Below, piece after piece: positions 18,148 to 26,656 of a stretch of 64,000 nt of DNA. The stretch is from Cellulomonas fimi (GTDB taxonomy: Bacteria > Actinomycetota > Actinomycetes > Actinomycetales > Cellulomonadaceae): assembly GCF_028583725.1 (NCBI RefSeq), contig NZ_CP110680.1:3534001-3598000 (forward strand), in the 5' to 3' direction. Each line of letters starts with the position of its first letter. The stretch's first letter is position 1. Below the pieces are notes generated by a model. It had not been told where the DNA came from. It saw nothing but the letters and a program-made list of their open reading frames with translations, and ran no database searches. A program made the translations under genes and the position numbers.

Positions 18148-18182
18148 TCCCGGCCCGAGCCTGCGCGCGGCTCGGGCCGGGA
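18148..18182 (-). terminator. Strong hairpin terminator of the minus-strand glycosyltransferase operon
   Basis: A perfect 14-bp inverted repeat, TCCCGGCCCGAGCC (18148-18161) and GGCTCGGGCCGGGA (18169-18182), with a 7-base loop. It starts 15 bases after the stop codon of the 18197-18877 gene. Confidence 0.75.
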
Positions 18183-18196
18183 CGGCCACGACGGGC

Positions 18197-18877
18197 TCAG
18201 GCGGCGGGGCCGGCGCCCTCGAAGAGGACCGTCGTCACGGTCGGGTCGTAGCTCACGGTCACCTGGAGACGGTCGCGCTGGTCGGCCGGCACGTTGAAGA
18301 CGTAGACGCCCGTCACCGACGCGCCCGGCGCGACGGACCCGGAGAACGGCTTGCCGCCCGGGCCGGTGAGGGGCTCGGCGGGAGCGAGGTCCTGCCCGCC
18401 GTAGACGTTGACGACCGCGCTGTCGAGCGGGACCGCCGCGGACGTGCCGTTCGTGAGCCGCACCGTCACGCGCACCGCCGGACCGGCGACCTCGCCGGGG
18501 CCCTGCGCCTCGCCCGCGACGGACTCGACCGTCGTGAGCTCCGCGGTGACGCCGGAGTCGAACGCAGCGGGCTGGTCGAGCGCCACCGCGTCCTTCGTCA
18601 CGGGCGTGTAGGGCGCGGCGGGGTCGGCGTCGTCCGTGGCGCCACCGCCCGGCTCACCGGGAGCGGGGGCCGTGGGCGTCTCCACGGGCGACGGCTCGTC
18701 GCGCACGTCCTCGCCCGCGGAGCGCGACGGCGACGCGGACGACGTGGGGCCGGCGTCCGCCGAGCCGGACTGCGCGACGGCCGCCCAGACGACGCCACCG
18801 AGGACGAGCACGACCAGGGCGGCGACGGCGACGACCGCCCAGCGCGGCACGGGCCGGCGCGCGGGCGCCTCGCTCAC
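18197..18877 (-). CDS. Membrane-anchored extracytoplasmic protein of unknown function
   Basis: A 226-residue protein with one N-terminal membrane helix (about residues 12-34, WAVVAVAALVVLVLGGVVWA) and a Ser/Pro/Thr/Glu-rich linker (about 38-90). The C-terminal beta-rich domain (about 93-226) looks like DUF4352-type Ig-like domains (AVRVTVRLTNGTSAAVPLDS, ASVTGVYVFNVPADQRD). The GTG start at 18877 overlaps the stop of the CDP-alcohol phosphatidyltransferase gene (GTGA), so it is the last gene of a coupled three-gene operon. No enzymatic motif is seen. I infer a surface-exposed accessory role in the EPS system, without closer assignment. Confidence 0.75.
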   Translation of the reverse strand: MSEAPARRPVPRWAVVAVAALVVLVLGGVVWAAVAQSGSADAGPTSSASPSRSAGEDVRDEPSPVETPTAPAPGEPGGGATDDADPAAPYTPVTKDAVALDQPAAFDSGVTAELTTVESVAGEAQGPGEVAGPAVRVTVRLTNGTSAAVPLDSAVVNVYGGQDLAPAEPLTGPGGKPFSGSVAPGASVTGVYVFNVPADQRDRLQVTVSYDPTVTTVLFEGAGPAA

Positions 18878-19674
18878 GCCTCACCGCCCCGGGCGTCACC
18901 GGCGGGACGGCGCAGCGTGCGCATCTCCGCGAACCACGAGCGCAGCGCGAGCACGAGGAAGCCGGCGGTCGCGAGCGCGAGCAGCGCGTACACGACCGCG
19001 AAGCCCGTCGTCCACCCGTACAGCAGGAACGACAGGCACAGCACGCCGTAGTCGGTCGGTGCCACGACCAGCGAGCGCAGCACCGACGGCCGGTCCCCGC
19101 CCGCGGTCGCCCGCATCGTCACGCCCGCCTGCCGCCGGAGCTGGTCGTTGAGGATCATCGCGAAGAACAGCACCGACCACACCGCGGAGTACGCGAGCGG
19201 GACGAGCAGCCACGTGTCGGGCACGACGTCCGCGCGGTACAGACCGACGAGCAGCGCCAGGTGCAGGCTCGAGACCTTGACGGCGTCGATGATGTGGTCG
19301 AGCCACTCCCCCGCGATGCTGCCGCCGCCGCGCAGCCGCGCGACCTGGCCGTCGGCCGAGTCGAACGCGTACCCGACGAGCAGGAGGACCGACACCAGCA
19401 CGCCCGTCCACCACGCGACGGGCGCGAGGGCGAGCACGCCGATCGCGGCGAACGTCCAGACCGCGCTGATCGCGGTGACCTGGTTGGGCGTGAGCCCCGC
19501 GCGGTAGGCCCACGCGGCCAGCACGCGGCCGGCGCGGCGGTTGACGAACCGCGAGTAGGCGGGGGCCCCACGGGCGCCCTTCTGGACGGAGCCGAGACGG
19601 CCGAGCGTCTGTGCGAACGTCTCCGAGACCGAGGTGGTCACCGGCTCCTCCTGGTGCAGCGGCGTGGTCGTCAT
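18874..19674 (-). CDS. CDP-alcohol phosphatidyltransferase family membrane enzyme
   Basis: A 266-residue membrane enzyme with about six helices, transferring a phosphoalcohol from a CDP-linked donor. The family signature DxxDGxxAR-x8-GxxxDxxxD is complete: D105, D108, G109, A112-R113, G122, D126, D130. The ATG at 19674 overlaps the upstream glycosyltransferase stop (ATGA). A GTG at 19641 has a better AGGAGG ribosome site five bases upstream and would give 255 residues, so either start is possible. Most relatives make phospholipids, but here it sits between a glycosyltransferase and a surface protein gene in the EPS locus. Together with the TagD-like gene at 909-1361 this suggests transfer of an alditol phosphate to glycolipid or polymer. 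That substrate is an inference. Confidence 0.82.
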   Translation of the reverse strand: MTTTPLHQEEPVTTSVSETFAQTLGRLGSVQKGARGAPAYSRFVNRRAGRVLAAWAYRAGLTPNQVTAISAVWTFAAIGVLALAPVAWWTGVLVSVLLLVGYAFDSADGQVARLRGGGSIAGEWLDHIIDAVKVSSLHLALLVGLYRADVVPDTWLLVPLAYSAVWSVLFFAMILNDQLRRQAGVTMRATAGGDRPSVLRSLVVAPTDYGVLCLSFLLYGWTTGFAVVYALLALATAGFLVLALRSWFAEMRTLRRPAGDARGGEA

Positions 19675-20918
19675 GCGGCACCGTCCGGGCGGGCCGGGAC
19701 GGCGTCCGACGGGACGCGCACGGGTGCGGGGTCAGGCGACGGTACCGCCGTCGCACCGGACGTGGGGCGGCGGCGGCCCGACGGCCGGCGGCGCCCGCGG
19801 AATTCACCCGCGGCGAGCCGGCGGCACAGCCGCTCGTACCCGTCCGCGACGTCGTCCCAGTCGTAGTCCTCCGCGCGCCGCCGGGCCGCCGCACCGCGCG
19901 CCAGGGCGCCGGCCGGGTCCGCCTCGGCGTCCTCGACGAGCCGCGCGACGTCGTCGGGCGTCGCGAACCAGCGACCTGCGTCGCGCAGCACCTCCCGGTT
20001 GAACGACACGTCGTAGGCGACGGTCGGGGCGCCCGCCCCGATCGCGCGCAGCAGCGACGGGTTGGTGCCGCCGACGCTGTGCCCGTGCAGGTAGGTGAGC
20101 GCGTGCGCGTACAGCTGGTCGAGCAGGTCCTGGTCCCAGACACCACCGAGGAACTGCACGCGGTCGTCGGCCGCGGCGTGCACGCGGCGCGTGTACTCGT
20201 CGGCGTACGGCGCGGAGCCGACGACGACCAGCGGCAGGCGCGCGCCCGACCGACGGTACCCCTCGACGACGAGCTCGACGTGGTTCTCCGGCTCGAACCG
20301 CGCGACGACCAGGTGGTAGCCGCGCGCCTCGAGCCCGACGCCCGCGAGCGCGTCGGTGTCCAGCCCGTCGAGGAGCGGCGCGCCGTAGGCGATCTGCTCG
20401 GTCGGCGCACCGAACTCGGCCGTGTAGTAGTCGGCGATGCCCGCGGCGTCGGCGATCAGCGCGTCGGACCAGCGCACGGCGAGCGCCTCGGCCGCCCGGT
20501 AGTAGCGCCGGCCCGCGCCGCCCCACTTGGCGCGCCGCCACTCGAGCCCGTCGACGTGCGTCGCCACGGGGACACGCGCCGCGCGCAGCGCGGGCAGGAA
20601 GACGGCGTTCGCGGCGTTGAAGACGACGGCCGCGTCGTGCCGGTGGGTGACCTGGTGCCCGACCGACAGCGCCGTGTGGCTGAGCGTCTCGAGCGAGCGG
20701 CGGCGCAGCGCGGGCAGGTGCACGAGATTCATGCCGCGGTACGTGGGGACGCGGTCGGCGCGCTCCGGGGTGCGGCAGTAGACGAGCACGTCGTGGCCGC
20801 GGTCGGCGAGCCGTCCCCCGACCTCCTCGACCGCCGTCTCGAAGCCGCCGTACCGGGCAGGCACGCCGCGGGTGCCGATCAGCGCGATGCGCAGCGGCCC
20901 GTCCTGCGAGCGCCTCAT
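19671..20918 (-). CDS. Glycosyltransferase with N-terminal DUF1972 domain (rhamnosyltransferase-like, GT4)
   Basis: A 415-residue GT-B enzyme. The N-terminal domain starts IALIGTRGVPARYGGFETAV, the hallmark of the DUF1972 group often annotated as rhamnosyltransferases. The C-terminal domain has VVARFEPENHVELVVEGYRR and GHSVGGTNPSLLRAIGAGAP; the conserved EX7E glutamate position is replaced in the SLLRAIG stretch. The start ATG at 20918 follows GGAAGGA. The C-terminal 45 residues are basic and Pro-rich, lying outside the fold. It is first in a coupled operon with the CDP-alcohol phosphatidyltransferase and an anchored protein. Rhamnose as donor is only a family-level suggestion. Confidence 0.83.
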   Translation of the reverse strand: MRRSQDGPLRIALIGTRGVPARYGGFETAVEEVGGRLADRGHDVLVYCRTPERADRVPTYRGMNLVHLPALRRRSLETLSHTALSVGHQVTHRHDAAVVFNAANAVFLPALRAARVPVATHVDGLEWRRAKWGGAGRRYYRAAEALAVRWSDALIADAAGIADYYTAEFGAPTEQIAYGAPLLDGLDTDALAGVGLEARGYHLVVARFEPENHVELVVEGYRRSGARLPLVVVGSAPYADEYTRRVHAAADDRVQFLGGVWDQDLLDQLYAHALTYLHGHSVGGTNPSLLRAIGAGAPTVAYDVSFNREVLRDAGRWFATPDDVARLVEDAEADPAGALARGAAARRRAEDYDWDDVADGYERLCRRLAAGEFRGRRRPSGRRRPTSGATAVPSPDPAPVRVPSDAVPARPDGAA

Positions 20919-21088
20919 CTGGGTCCTTCCGTCGTCCCGCACGCGGGGGTGGGCCCGGGTCGGTGGGCGGGACGTCGAGCATCCCGCGCCGCACGCACGG
21001 CGGGTACCGCCGTCCGGGTCGTCCGTCTGTGTCCGTTCCGACCGTGGCCTGGTCGGTTGCGCGCCGCGGTGCGGTCGGCGGCCGTGCG

Positions 21089-22621
21089 TCAGTACGCCCC
21101 GGCGCCGGTGACCACGGCGCGGAACGTCTTCCACAGGATCATGAGGTCCATCGTCACGGACCAGTTGTCGACGTAGCGCAGGTCGAGCCGGATCGACTCG
21201 TCCCACGGCAGGTCCGCGCGGCCGCTGACCTGCCACAGCCCCGTGATGCCGGGCTTGACGCGCAGCCGCTGGTGCACGGCGTCGTGGTAGCCGAGCACCT
21301 CCTCGCGCAGCGGCGGCCGCGGGCCGACCAGCGACATGTCACCGCGGACGACGTTGTAGAACTGCGGCAGCTCGTCGAGCGAGAACCGGCGCAGCACGCG
21401 CCCGACGGGCGTGATCCGCGGGTCGCGCGCCATCTTGAACATGAGCCCGTCGCGGTCGCTGCTGTCGAGCAGCTCGGCGCGGCGCCGGTCGGCGTCGCGG
21501 TACATGCTGCGCAGCTTCCAGATCGTGAACTCGCGCCCGTCGACGCCGACCCGCGTCTGCGTGTAGAAGGCGCGACCGGGCGACGTCAGCCGCACGGCGA
21601 CGGCGGCGACGAGGATGACCGGTGCGACGAGCGTGAGGGCGACGAGCCCGAGGACGCGGTCCATCACGGCCTTGGCGACGAGCCGGCGACGCGGCGGCTC
21701 GATCTCGAGGCGCAGCAGGGACAGGCCCGCGGTCGGGTGCACGCTCACGCGCTCCTGCGCGACCTCGACGAGGCCGGGCGCGACGACGAGCTCGGCGCCC
21801 GCGCGACGCAGGGCCCACGACAGCCGGCGCAGCGCCTGGCCGCTCAGCGCGTTGCCCGCGACGACGACGACGGACACCGCGTAGTCCGAGACGATCTGCG
21901 GGATGTCCGCGAGCGCGCCGAGCGTCGGGACCGGCACCTCGGTCTCGGGCTCGACGTCCGACAGGCACGTCCCGATGACGAGGTAGCCGTGGTACGGCGC
22001 GAGACTGAGGTCGTCGATGACGTCGGCGACCGCGGCGGTGTCACCGACCACGATGGTCCGCATCATCGCCTGGCCGCGGTTGCGTCGTGCGTGCAGGAAC
22101 CGGCGGTGCAGGTAGCGGGCGGCGCACGCGGCGGCCGCGGCGACGGGCACGCCGACGACGACGACCTCGCGCGGGACCGGGAGCGTCGTGAGGTAGGCGA
22201 TGGCCATGACGAGCGCCGCGAGCAGCACGGACGAGCGGAGCAGCACCTGGAACTCGCCGGGACCGTCGCCCATGTTGTGCCGCTCGTAGCCGCGCATCGC
22301 CGCGACGGTGACCGGCAGCGCCACGGCGCAGACCGCACCGAGGACCGCGGCGGACGACCAGGCGGACCCGCCGAGCACCGCGGCGGCGGTCACACCCGCC
22401 CCGGCGGCGGCGGCGTCGATCGCGACGGTCACGCGCTGGTACCCGGTGGCGCTGTGGACCCACGGGAGCGCGCCGAGCGCGTCCTCCCCGGAGTTGTGCT
22501 CGGTCGCCCGGCGCACGAAGGGCTCCGGGGACGCCCACGAGCGTCGGGGGAACTTGGCGGGGCGGCGCCGCTCGAGCCACGCGTCGGTCCGTTCGGACCC
22601 GTGCCCGGCTGTCAGCGTCAT
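21089..22621 (-). CDS. Undecaprenyl-phosphate sugar phosphotransferase (EPS-initiating enzyme)
   Basis: A 510-residue membrane enzyme that starts polymer synthesis by moving a sugar 1-phosphate to undecaprenyl phosphate. The N-terminal half has four hydrophobic helices and a Rossmann-like central region (TIVVGDTAAVADVIDDL near residue 190). The C-terminal catalytic domain of the bacterial sugar transferase (PNPT/WbaP-WcaJ) family is clear: KLRSMYRDAD, RRFSLDELPQFYNVVRGDMS, LVGPRPPL, KPGITGLWQVSGR and DLRYVDNWS. The ATG at 22621 is chosen; a GTG two codons upstream (22627) is equally possible, both after GAGGGGGG. It is transcribed alone or with the upstream glycosyltransferase 160 bases away. 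The first sugar is typically glucose or galactose in this family. Confidence 0.9.
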   Translation of the reverse strand: MTLTAGHGSERTDAWLERRRPAKFPRRSWASPEPFVRRATEHNSGEDALGALPWVHSATGYQRVTVAIDAAAAGAGVTAAAVLGGSAWSSAAVLGAVCAVALPVTVAAMRGYERHNMGDGPGEFQVLLRSSVLLAALVMAIAYLTTLPVPREVVVVGVPVAAAAACAARYLHRRFLHARRNRGQAMMRTIVVGDTAAVADVIDDLSLAPYHGYLVIGTCLSDVEPETEVPVPTLGALADIPQIVSDYAVSVVVVAGNALSGQALRRLSWALRRAGAELVVAPGLVEVAQERVSVHPTAGLSLLRLEIEPPRRRLVAKAVMDRVLGLVALTLVAPVILVAAVAVRLTSPGRAFYTQTRVGVDGREFTIWKLRSMYRDADRRRAELLDSSDRDGLMFKMARDPRITPVGRVLRRFSLDELPQFYNVVRGDMSLVGPRPPLREEVLGYHDAVHQRLRVKPGITGLWQVSGRADLPWDESIRLDLRYVDNWSVTMDLMILWKTFRAVVTGAGAY

Positions 22622-22782
22622 GAACACCCACCCCCCTCGTGCGAGAACTGTGGATGAACGTATTACGGGGGGTATGTCGGATTCATCCGCCTCGGCCGCT
22701 TTTCACCCGTGCGCCCCGGTGTGCGGTGACTCACACCCGTTCGGGTCACGTCGCCCGACCGGACCAGCGGCGGCCGCCCAGG
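22622..22782. promoter_or_regulatory. Intergenic region upstream of the initiating transferase with TTTTCACCC
   Basis: This 161-base gap is AT-rich for the window and carries TTTTCACCC at 22700-22708 (plus-strand orientation). It is the same 9-mer found before other transcription units of the locus. No gene or hairpin terminator was recognised in it. Confidence 0.4.
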
Positions 22783-23895
22783 TCAGCGCGCGCGCAGCAG
22801 CCAGGCGTCCGCGGCGAGGCGCCCGTCGACGTCGGGCAGGTCGCCCACGACCGACGCGGGCGACCGGCGGGCTGCGAGGAGCCCCACGAGCGCGTCCGCG
22901 ACCGCGGGCGCCGGGGCGTCGGGCTCGACGACCGCGTGCCCGTGCGCACCGAGCCACGCCGCGAGGCCCGTCTCGGTCGTCGCGAGCACCGCGCAGCCGT
23001 GCGCGAGCCCCTCCACGACCGGGAGGCCGACCTGCTCGCGCCACGTGCGCGTCCGCTGCGACAGGAGGACCGCGACCGCCGCCCGGCGCTGGTGCGCGTG
23101 GACCTCCGCGCGCGGCGGGTCGACGACGACCGTGACCTCCGGCCGGTCGGCGGCGAACGCGTGCACCTCGTCCACGAGGGGGCCCTTGCCGACCAGCGTG
23201 AGCCGCGCGCCGGGGTGCGCCGCGACGACCGCGGGCCACGCCGCGAGCAGCTCGCGCACGCCCTTGCGCTCCTCGAACGCCCCCACGAACAGCACCTCGT
23301 CGGCGTCCTTCGCGTCGAGCGGGCCGCACCCGCACGCCGTGGGCAGCGCCGGCAGCAGGACGTGCTCGGCGCGCCGCAGCCTCGGCACGAGCGCGCCGTA
23401 GAGCTCCTGCGCGGCCGGTGTGCCGAAGACGACCCGGTCGACCCGCCCGGCCACGCGCGCGATCAGCCGGGCGTCGAGCCACCGCCGTACCCGCCCCGCC
23501 GCACCCGGACGCGCGGGCGGCCGGAACGGGTCGTCGTTCGCGATCGCGTACGTCACGACGAGCGCGCGGGGTCGCCGCCGCACGCGCCGCGACAGGTCGA
23601 CGGCCGCGAGCGCGAGCGCCGACCGGCGCAGGCTCGACACCATGAGCGGCTCGTTGACCTCGAGCTCACGGACGTCGGACCGCGCCAGCACCCACGCGGC
23701 GCGGGCGGGACCGGCCTCGACCAGGTCCAGGCCCCGGGCCAGCCCGGAGTCGAAGTCGTAGCGCCGGCTCCGGTAGACGATCGACGCGGGCGCGAGCTCG
23801 TGCGCGCGCTCCAGGTGGGCGGTCCGGAGCGTCTCGTAGAGCCGGACCCGGGGCAGCGCGGTGCGGCCGGCGCCTCCTGCGCTCGCTGTCGTCAC
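22783..23895 (-). CDS. Glycosyltransferase, GT4-like
   Basis: A 370-residue GT-B type enzyme. The donor domain shows EVLFVGAFEERKGVRELLAAW, then ARLTLVGKGPLVDEV, and LPVVEGLAHGCAVLATTETG, which supplies the conserved E of the EX7E motif. The N-terminal acceptor domain is poorly conserved. The start is a GTG at 23895 with GAGGAG upstream. It is divergent from the family 2 glycosyltransferase at 24011. The catalytic sugar is unknown; it is one of seven glycosyltransferases in the locus. Confidence 0.8.
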   Translation of the reverse strand: MTTASAGGAGRTALPRVRLYETLRTAHLERAHELAPASIVYRSRRYDFDSGLARGLDLVEAGPARAAWVLARSDVRELEVNEPLMVSSLRRSALALAAVDLSRRVRRRPRALVVTYAIANDDPFRPPARPGAAGRVRRWLDARLIARVAGRVDRVVFGTPAAQELYGALVPRLRRAEHVLLPALPTACGCGPLDAKDADEVLFVGAFEERKGVRELLAAWPAVVAAHPGARLTLVGKGPLVDEVHAFAADRPEVTVVVDPPRAEVHAHQRRAAVAVLLSQRTRTWREQVGLPVVEGLAHGCAVLATTETGLAAWLGAHGHAVVEPDAPAPAVADALVGLLAARRSPASVVGDLPDVDGRLAADAWLLRAR

Positions 23896-23998
23896 GGGGC
23901 GTCTCCTCGTCGTCCGGGTGGTCCCCGCGGAGGCTGGAGGGCCGTCCGGCCTGCGGTCTCACCCGCTCCCGCCCGCCGTCGCGGGGTGTCCGACAAGA

Positions 23999-24004
23999 TA
24001 GCGT
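23999..24004 (+). promoter_or_regulatory. -10 element for a probably leaderless mRNA
   Basis: TAGCGT lies six bases before the GTG start at 24011, which lacks a ribosome binding site. This spacing fits transcription starting at or next to the start codon. A TAGCGT element with similar spacing precedes the GTG at 38774 on the minus strand. Confidence 0.4.
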
Positions 24005-24010
24005 TCGACC

Positions 24011-24940
24011 GTGCTCGGGATCGTCGTCGTGAGCTTCGGCTCCGCCTCGCTGCTGCGCGCGAACCTCGCCGACGTCGACGTCGCCGCCCTGCGCCGACCG
24101 GCCGCGGTGGTGGTCGTCGACAACTTCAAGGGTCCGCGCGAGCGCTCCGACGTGCGCGCCGTCGCCGCCGAGCAGGGGTGGGAGCTGGTCGAGAACGCGA
24201 CGAACGCCGGGTTCGGTGCCGCGGTCGACGCCGGGGTCGCGCGCGCCGCGGCCCTGGGGTGCACGGCCGTCGTCGTGGTGAACCCCGACGCCCGCGTCCC
24301 CGCCGACGTCCTCGACGCGCTCGCCGACGCCGTCACCGCGTCGCCGCGGACGCTGGTCTCGCCGCGCGTCGAGCGCCCGGACGGTCGCGCGTGGTTCACG
24401 GGTGGTGCGCTGGACGTGGCCGGTGCACGGACGCGCAACGTCGAGGCGCCGGGGACGCCGCAGCGGACGGGCTGGCTGTCGGGCGCGTGCCTCGCGGCGG
24501 ACGTCGGCGAGTGGACCCGCGTGGGCGGGTTCGACGACGACTACTTCCTCTACTGGGAGGACGTCGACCTCTCGACGCGGTGGACCGCCGCGGGCGGCAC
24601 GCTCCAGGTGCGGCAGGACCTCGTCGTCGTGCACGACGTCGGGGGCACGCAGGAGACCGCCGGGTCGCGGGCGAAGTCGCCGACGTACTACCGCTACAAC
24701 TGTCGCAACCGCCTGGTGTTCGCGGCGAAGCACCTGCCGGCCGCGGACGTGCGCCGCTGGCTGTGGCGGACGCCGTCGTACGCGTGGCAGGTCCTGCTGC
24801 GCGGCGGGCGCCGTCAGCTGCTGCGGCCGGTGCGACCGGTGGGGGCGGTGCTGCGCGGCTCGGCGGAGGGCGTCGGCTGGGCGCTGCGCGCGCTGCTGCG
24901 GCCCGCGCCGCGGCCGGACCGGACGGAGGTGACCGCGTGA
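24011..24940 (+). CDS. Family 2 glycosyltransferase (rhamnosyltransferase-like)
   Basis: A 309-residue GT-A enzyme beginning LGIVVVSFGSASLL. It shows AVVVVDNFKGP, the NxGFG signature ENATNAGFGAAVDAGV, and VVVVNPDARVP, which contributes the DXD-like metal site. GWLSGACLAA and GGFDDDYFLYWEDVDLSTR follow, the latter carrying the WEDVD acceptor motif typical of rhamnosyl/galactofuranosyl family 2 transferases. The GTG at 24011 has no Shine-Dalgarno sequence but a TAGCGT -10 just upstream, so the mRNA is probably leaderless. Its stop overlaps the next start (GTGA), coupling it to the following glycosyltransferase. Confidence 0.84.
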   Translation: MLGIVVVSFGSASLLRANLADVDVAALRRPAAVVVVDNFKGPRERSDVRAVAAEQGWELVENATNAGFGAAVDAGVARAAALGCTAVVVVNPDARVPADVLDALADAVTASPRTLVSPRVERPDGRAWFTGGALDVAGARTRNVEAPGTPQRTGWLSGACLAADVGEWTRVGGFDDDYFLYWEDVDLSTRWTAAGGTLQVRQDLVVVHDVGGTQETAGSRAKSPTYYRYNCRNRLVFAAKHLPAADVRRWLWRTPSYAWQVLLRGGRRQLLRPVRPVGAVLRGSAEGVGWALRALLRPAPRPDRTEVTA

Positions 24941-26037
24941 CGCGGGTCGGGATCGACGCGCACGTGCTCGACGGCAAGTTCCAGGGGTCGCGCACGTGGG
25001 TGCTGGAGACGCTGCGGCGGGCGCCGCTGCTCGCCGCCGACCTGACGTTCGTCGTCTACTCGGGCGACCCGGCGCGCACGGCCGCCCTGCTGGGCGACGT
25101 GCCCGTGGAGCACCGTCGGCTCCCGCCGGGCGGGCCGGTCGGGCGCAACCTGAGGTTCTGGCCGCGCGCCGTGCGGCAGGACGGGCTCGACGTGCTCGTG
25201 ACGCAGTACTTCAGCCCGCCGCGGTTCGCGCGCCGCCAGCTGGTGGTCGTGCACGACGTGCTGTTCGAGACGCACCCCGAGTTCTTCGGCCGCGGCACAC
25301 GTTGGCGCAACAAGCTGCTCGTCGGCTGGTCGGCCCGCCGCGCGGGCACGGTCGCGACGGTGTCGGAGTACTCGCGCGCGCAGATCGCTCGTGTCTACGG
25401 CCGTCGCGCCGACGAGATCGTGCTCGTGCACAACGGCGTCGACCCCGATCCCCCGACGGGCGGTGCCCTGCCGGCGCAGGTGCCGGCCGGCACCCGGTAC
25501 GCGCTCATGGTCGGGCGGCTCGAGCCGCGCAAGAACCTCGCGCTCGCGCTCGACGCGTTCGCGCGGGTCGAGGACCCTGACGTGCGACTGGTCGTCGTCG
25601 GGCGGGACGACTTCGAGGACCGCGAGACGCTCGCCCGTCTCGCGGCGGAGCCGCGCGCCGTCCAGCTGAGCGACGTCGCGCCGGACGCGCTGTGGGAGCT
25701 GTACCGCCACGCGACGGTCTTCGTGTTCCCGAGCCGCGGCGAGGGCTGGGGGATCCCGTTGCTCGAGGCGCTCGCCGCGGGCACGCCGGTCGTGGCGTCG
25801 GACGCGACGGCGATCCCGGAGGCCGGTGGCCCGGCGTGCTCCTACGTGGACGTCGCCGCGCCCGACGCGGCGGACCGGTGGGCGGGGCTGCTCGCGGACG
25901 CGTTCGCGGGTCGCCTGCCGTTCGACGCCGACGCCGCGCGCGCGCACGTCGCCGCGTTCGGCTGGGACCGGTCGGCGCAGGAGCTCGTCACCGCGCTGCG
26001 CCGGACCGCGGGCGTGCGGGAGACCGCCGGCCGCTGA
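24937..26037 (+). CDS. Glycosyltransferase, GT4 (mannosyltransferase-like)
   Basis: A 366-residue GT-B enzyme with a well-preserved GT4 C-terminal domain: YALMVGRLEPRKNLALALDA, DVAPDALWELYRHATVFVFP and SRGEGWGIPLLEALAAGTPV (the G-x-G/EX7E region), ending in SDATAIPEAGG. The N-terminal part includes LVVVHDVLFETHPEFF and TVATVSEYSRAQIARVYG, both common in mannosyl-type GT4 enzymes. The GTG at 24937 overlaps the preceding stop, and GGAGG at 24925-24929 provides the ribosome site. Sugar specificity is not proven. Confidence 0.84.
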   Translation: MTRVGIDAHVLDGKFQGSRTWVLETLRRAPLLAADLTFVVYSGDPARTAALLGDVPVEHRRLPPGGPVGRNLRFWPRAVRQDGLDVLVTQYFSPPRFARRQLVVVHDVLFETHPEFFGRGTRWRNKLLVGWSARRAGTVATVSEYSRAQIARVYGRRADEIVLVHNGVDPDPPTGGALPAQVPAGTRYALMVGRLEPRKNLALALDAFARVEDPDVRLVVVGRDDFEDRETLARLAAEPRAVQLSDVAPDALWELYRHATVFVFPSRGEGWGIPLLEALAAGTPVVASDATAIPEAGGPACSYVDVAAPDAADRWAGLLADAFAGRLPFDADAARAHVAAFGWDRSAQELVTALRRTAGVRETAGR

Positions 26038-26656
26038 CGTCGGCCGTGGCGCACGGCACACCGCGCGACCGGCACCCACCGTCCGGAGTACGGGACGGGT
26101 GTCCGTCACCCGGACGGGCGGTCCGCCGTTCACCCGTCCAGCCGCTCGTTCCGGGGCCTCTGCGCCGTTTTCACCCGCTCGTCGCGGCCTAGCAGAGCCG
26201 GCGTCCGACGTCCCTCGCGCTCGCCCGACCGGCCGAGCGCGACCGGCCCGACGGCCCGCCCCGACAGGTCCGGGGTGCCCGTCGCGGCCGGCTCGCGAGG
26301 GCCGTTCGGGTGACGACCGGAAAGCGTTTACGTCCGATTCCTGCCGACTCGGGCGATACGCGCCGCGGTTGTGACATAACTCACCTGGCGAACTTGTCAC
26401 CCGGGGCAATCCGGACATTCGCCAGCGAAGGCACAGGTCAACGTATGTCGGGAGTTGTCTGACCGCCGTCGAGCCTCATTCGGAGTGACATAACGTTGGG
26501 ACCAGCGGCCCAAGTCCGGCGATTTCCCGCCGATAAGTTGATTGGCGTCGCACACCGCGGGCCAGGCAGCCCGACGGTTCCCCAGGGCTCCAGCCCCGGC
26601 TACGACCCCACCCGGTCGAGCGCGCCAGCGACTCTCACATCCCGAGGAGTTTTTGC
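26038..26656 (+). promoter_or_regulatory. 619-base regulatory region before the first beta-helix gene
   Basis: No gene is seen in this AT-enriched stretch. It holds TTTTCACCC at 26168-26176 and a weaker copy, GTTCACCCG, at 26129-26137. The 10-mer GTGACATAAC occurs twice (26371-26380 and 26486-26495), the first being part of a Crp-like palindrome. The length and signal content suggest a heavily regulated gene downstream. I compared it with c-di-GMP and c-di-AMP riboswitch consensus features from memory and saw no match. Confidence 0.45.
26370..26385 (+). promoter_or_regulatory. Crp/GlxR-like binding site
   Basis: TGTGACATAACTCACC matches the Crp-family palindrome TGTGA-N6-TCACA at all but the last base, including the central TA favoured by actinobacterial GlxR/Crp proteins. 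It lies about 270 bases upstream of the secreted beta-helix gene at 26657. It suggests control by cAMP or carbon status. Confidence 0.5.

Noticed and set aside
26038..26656. c-di-GMP riboswitch before the secreted beta-helix gene
   Set aside because: The GCAAAGCC-type core and tetraloop receptor are missing.
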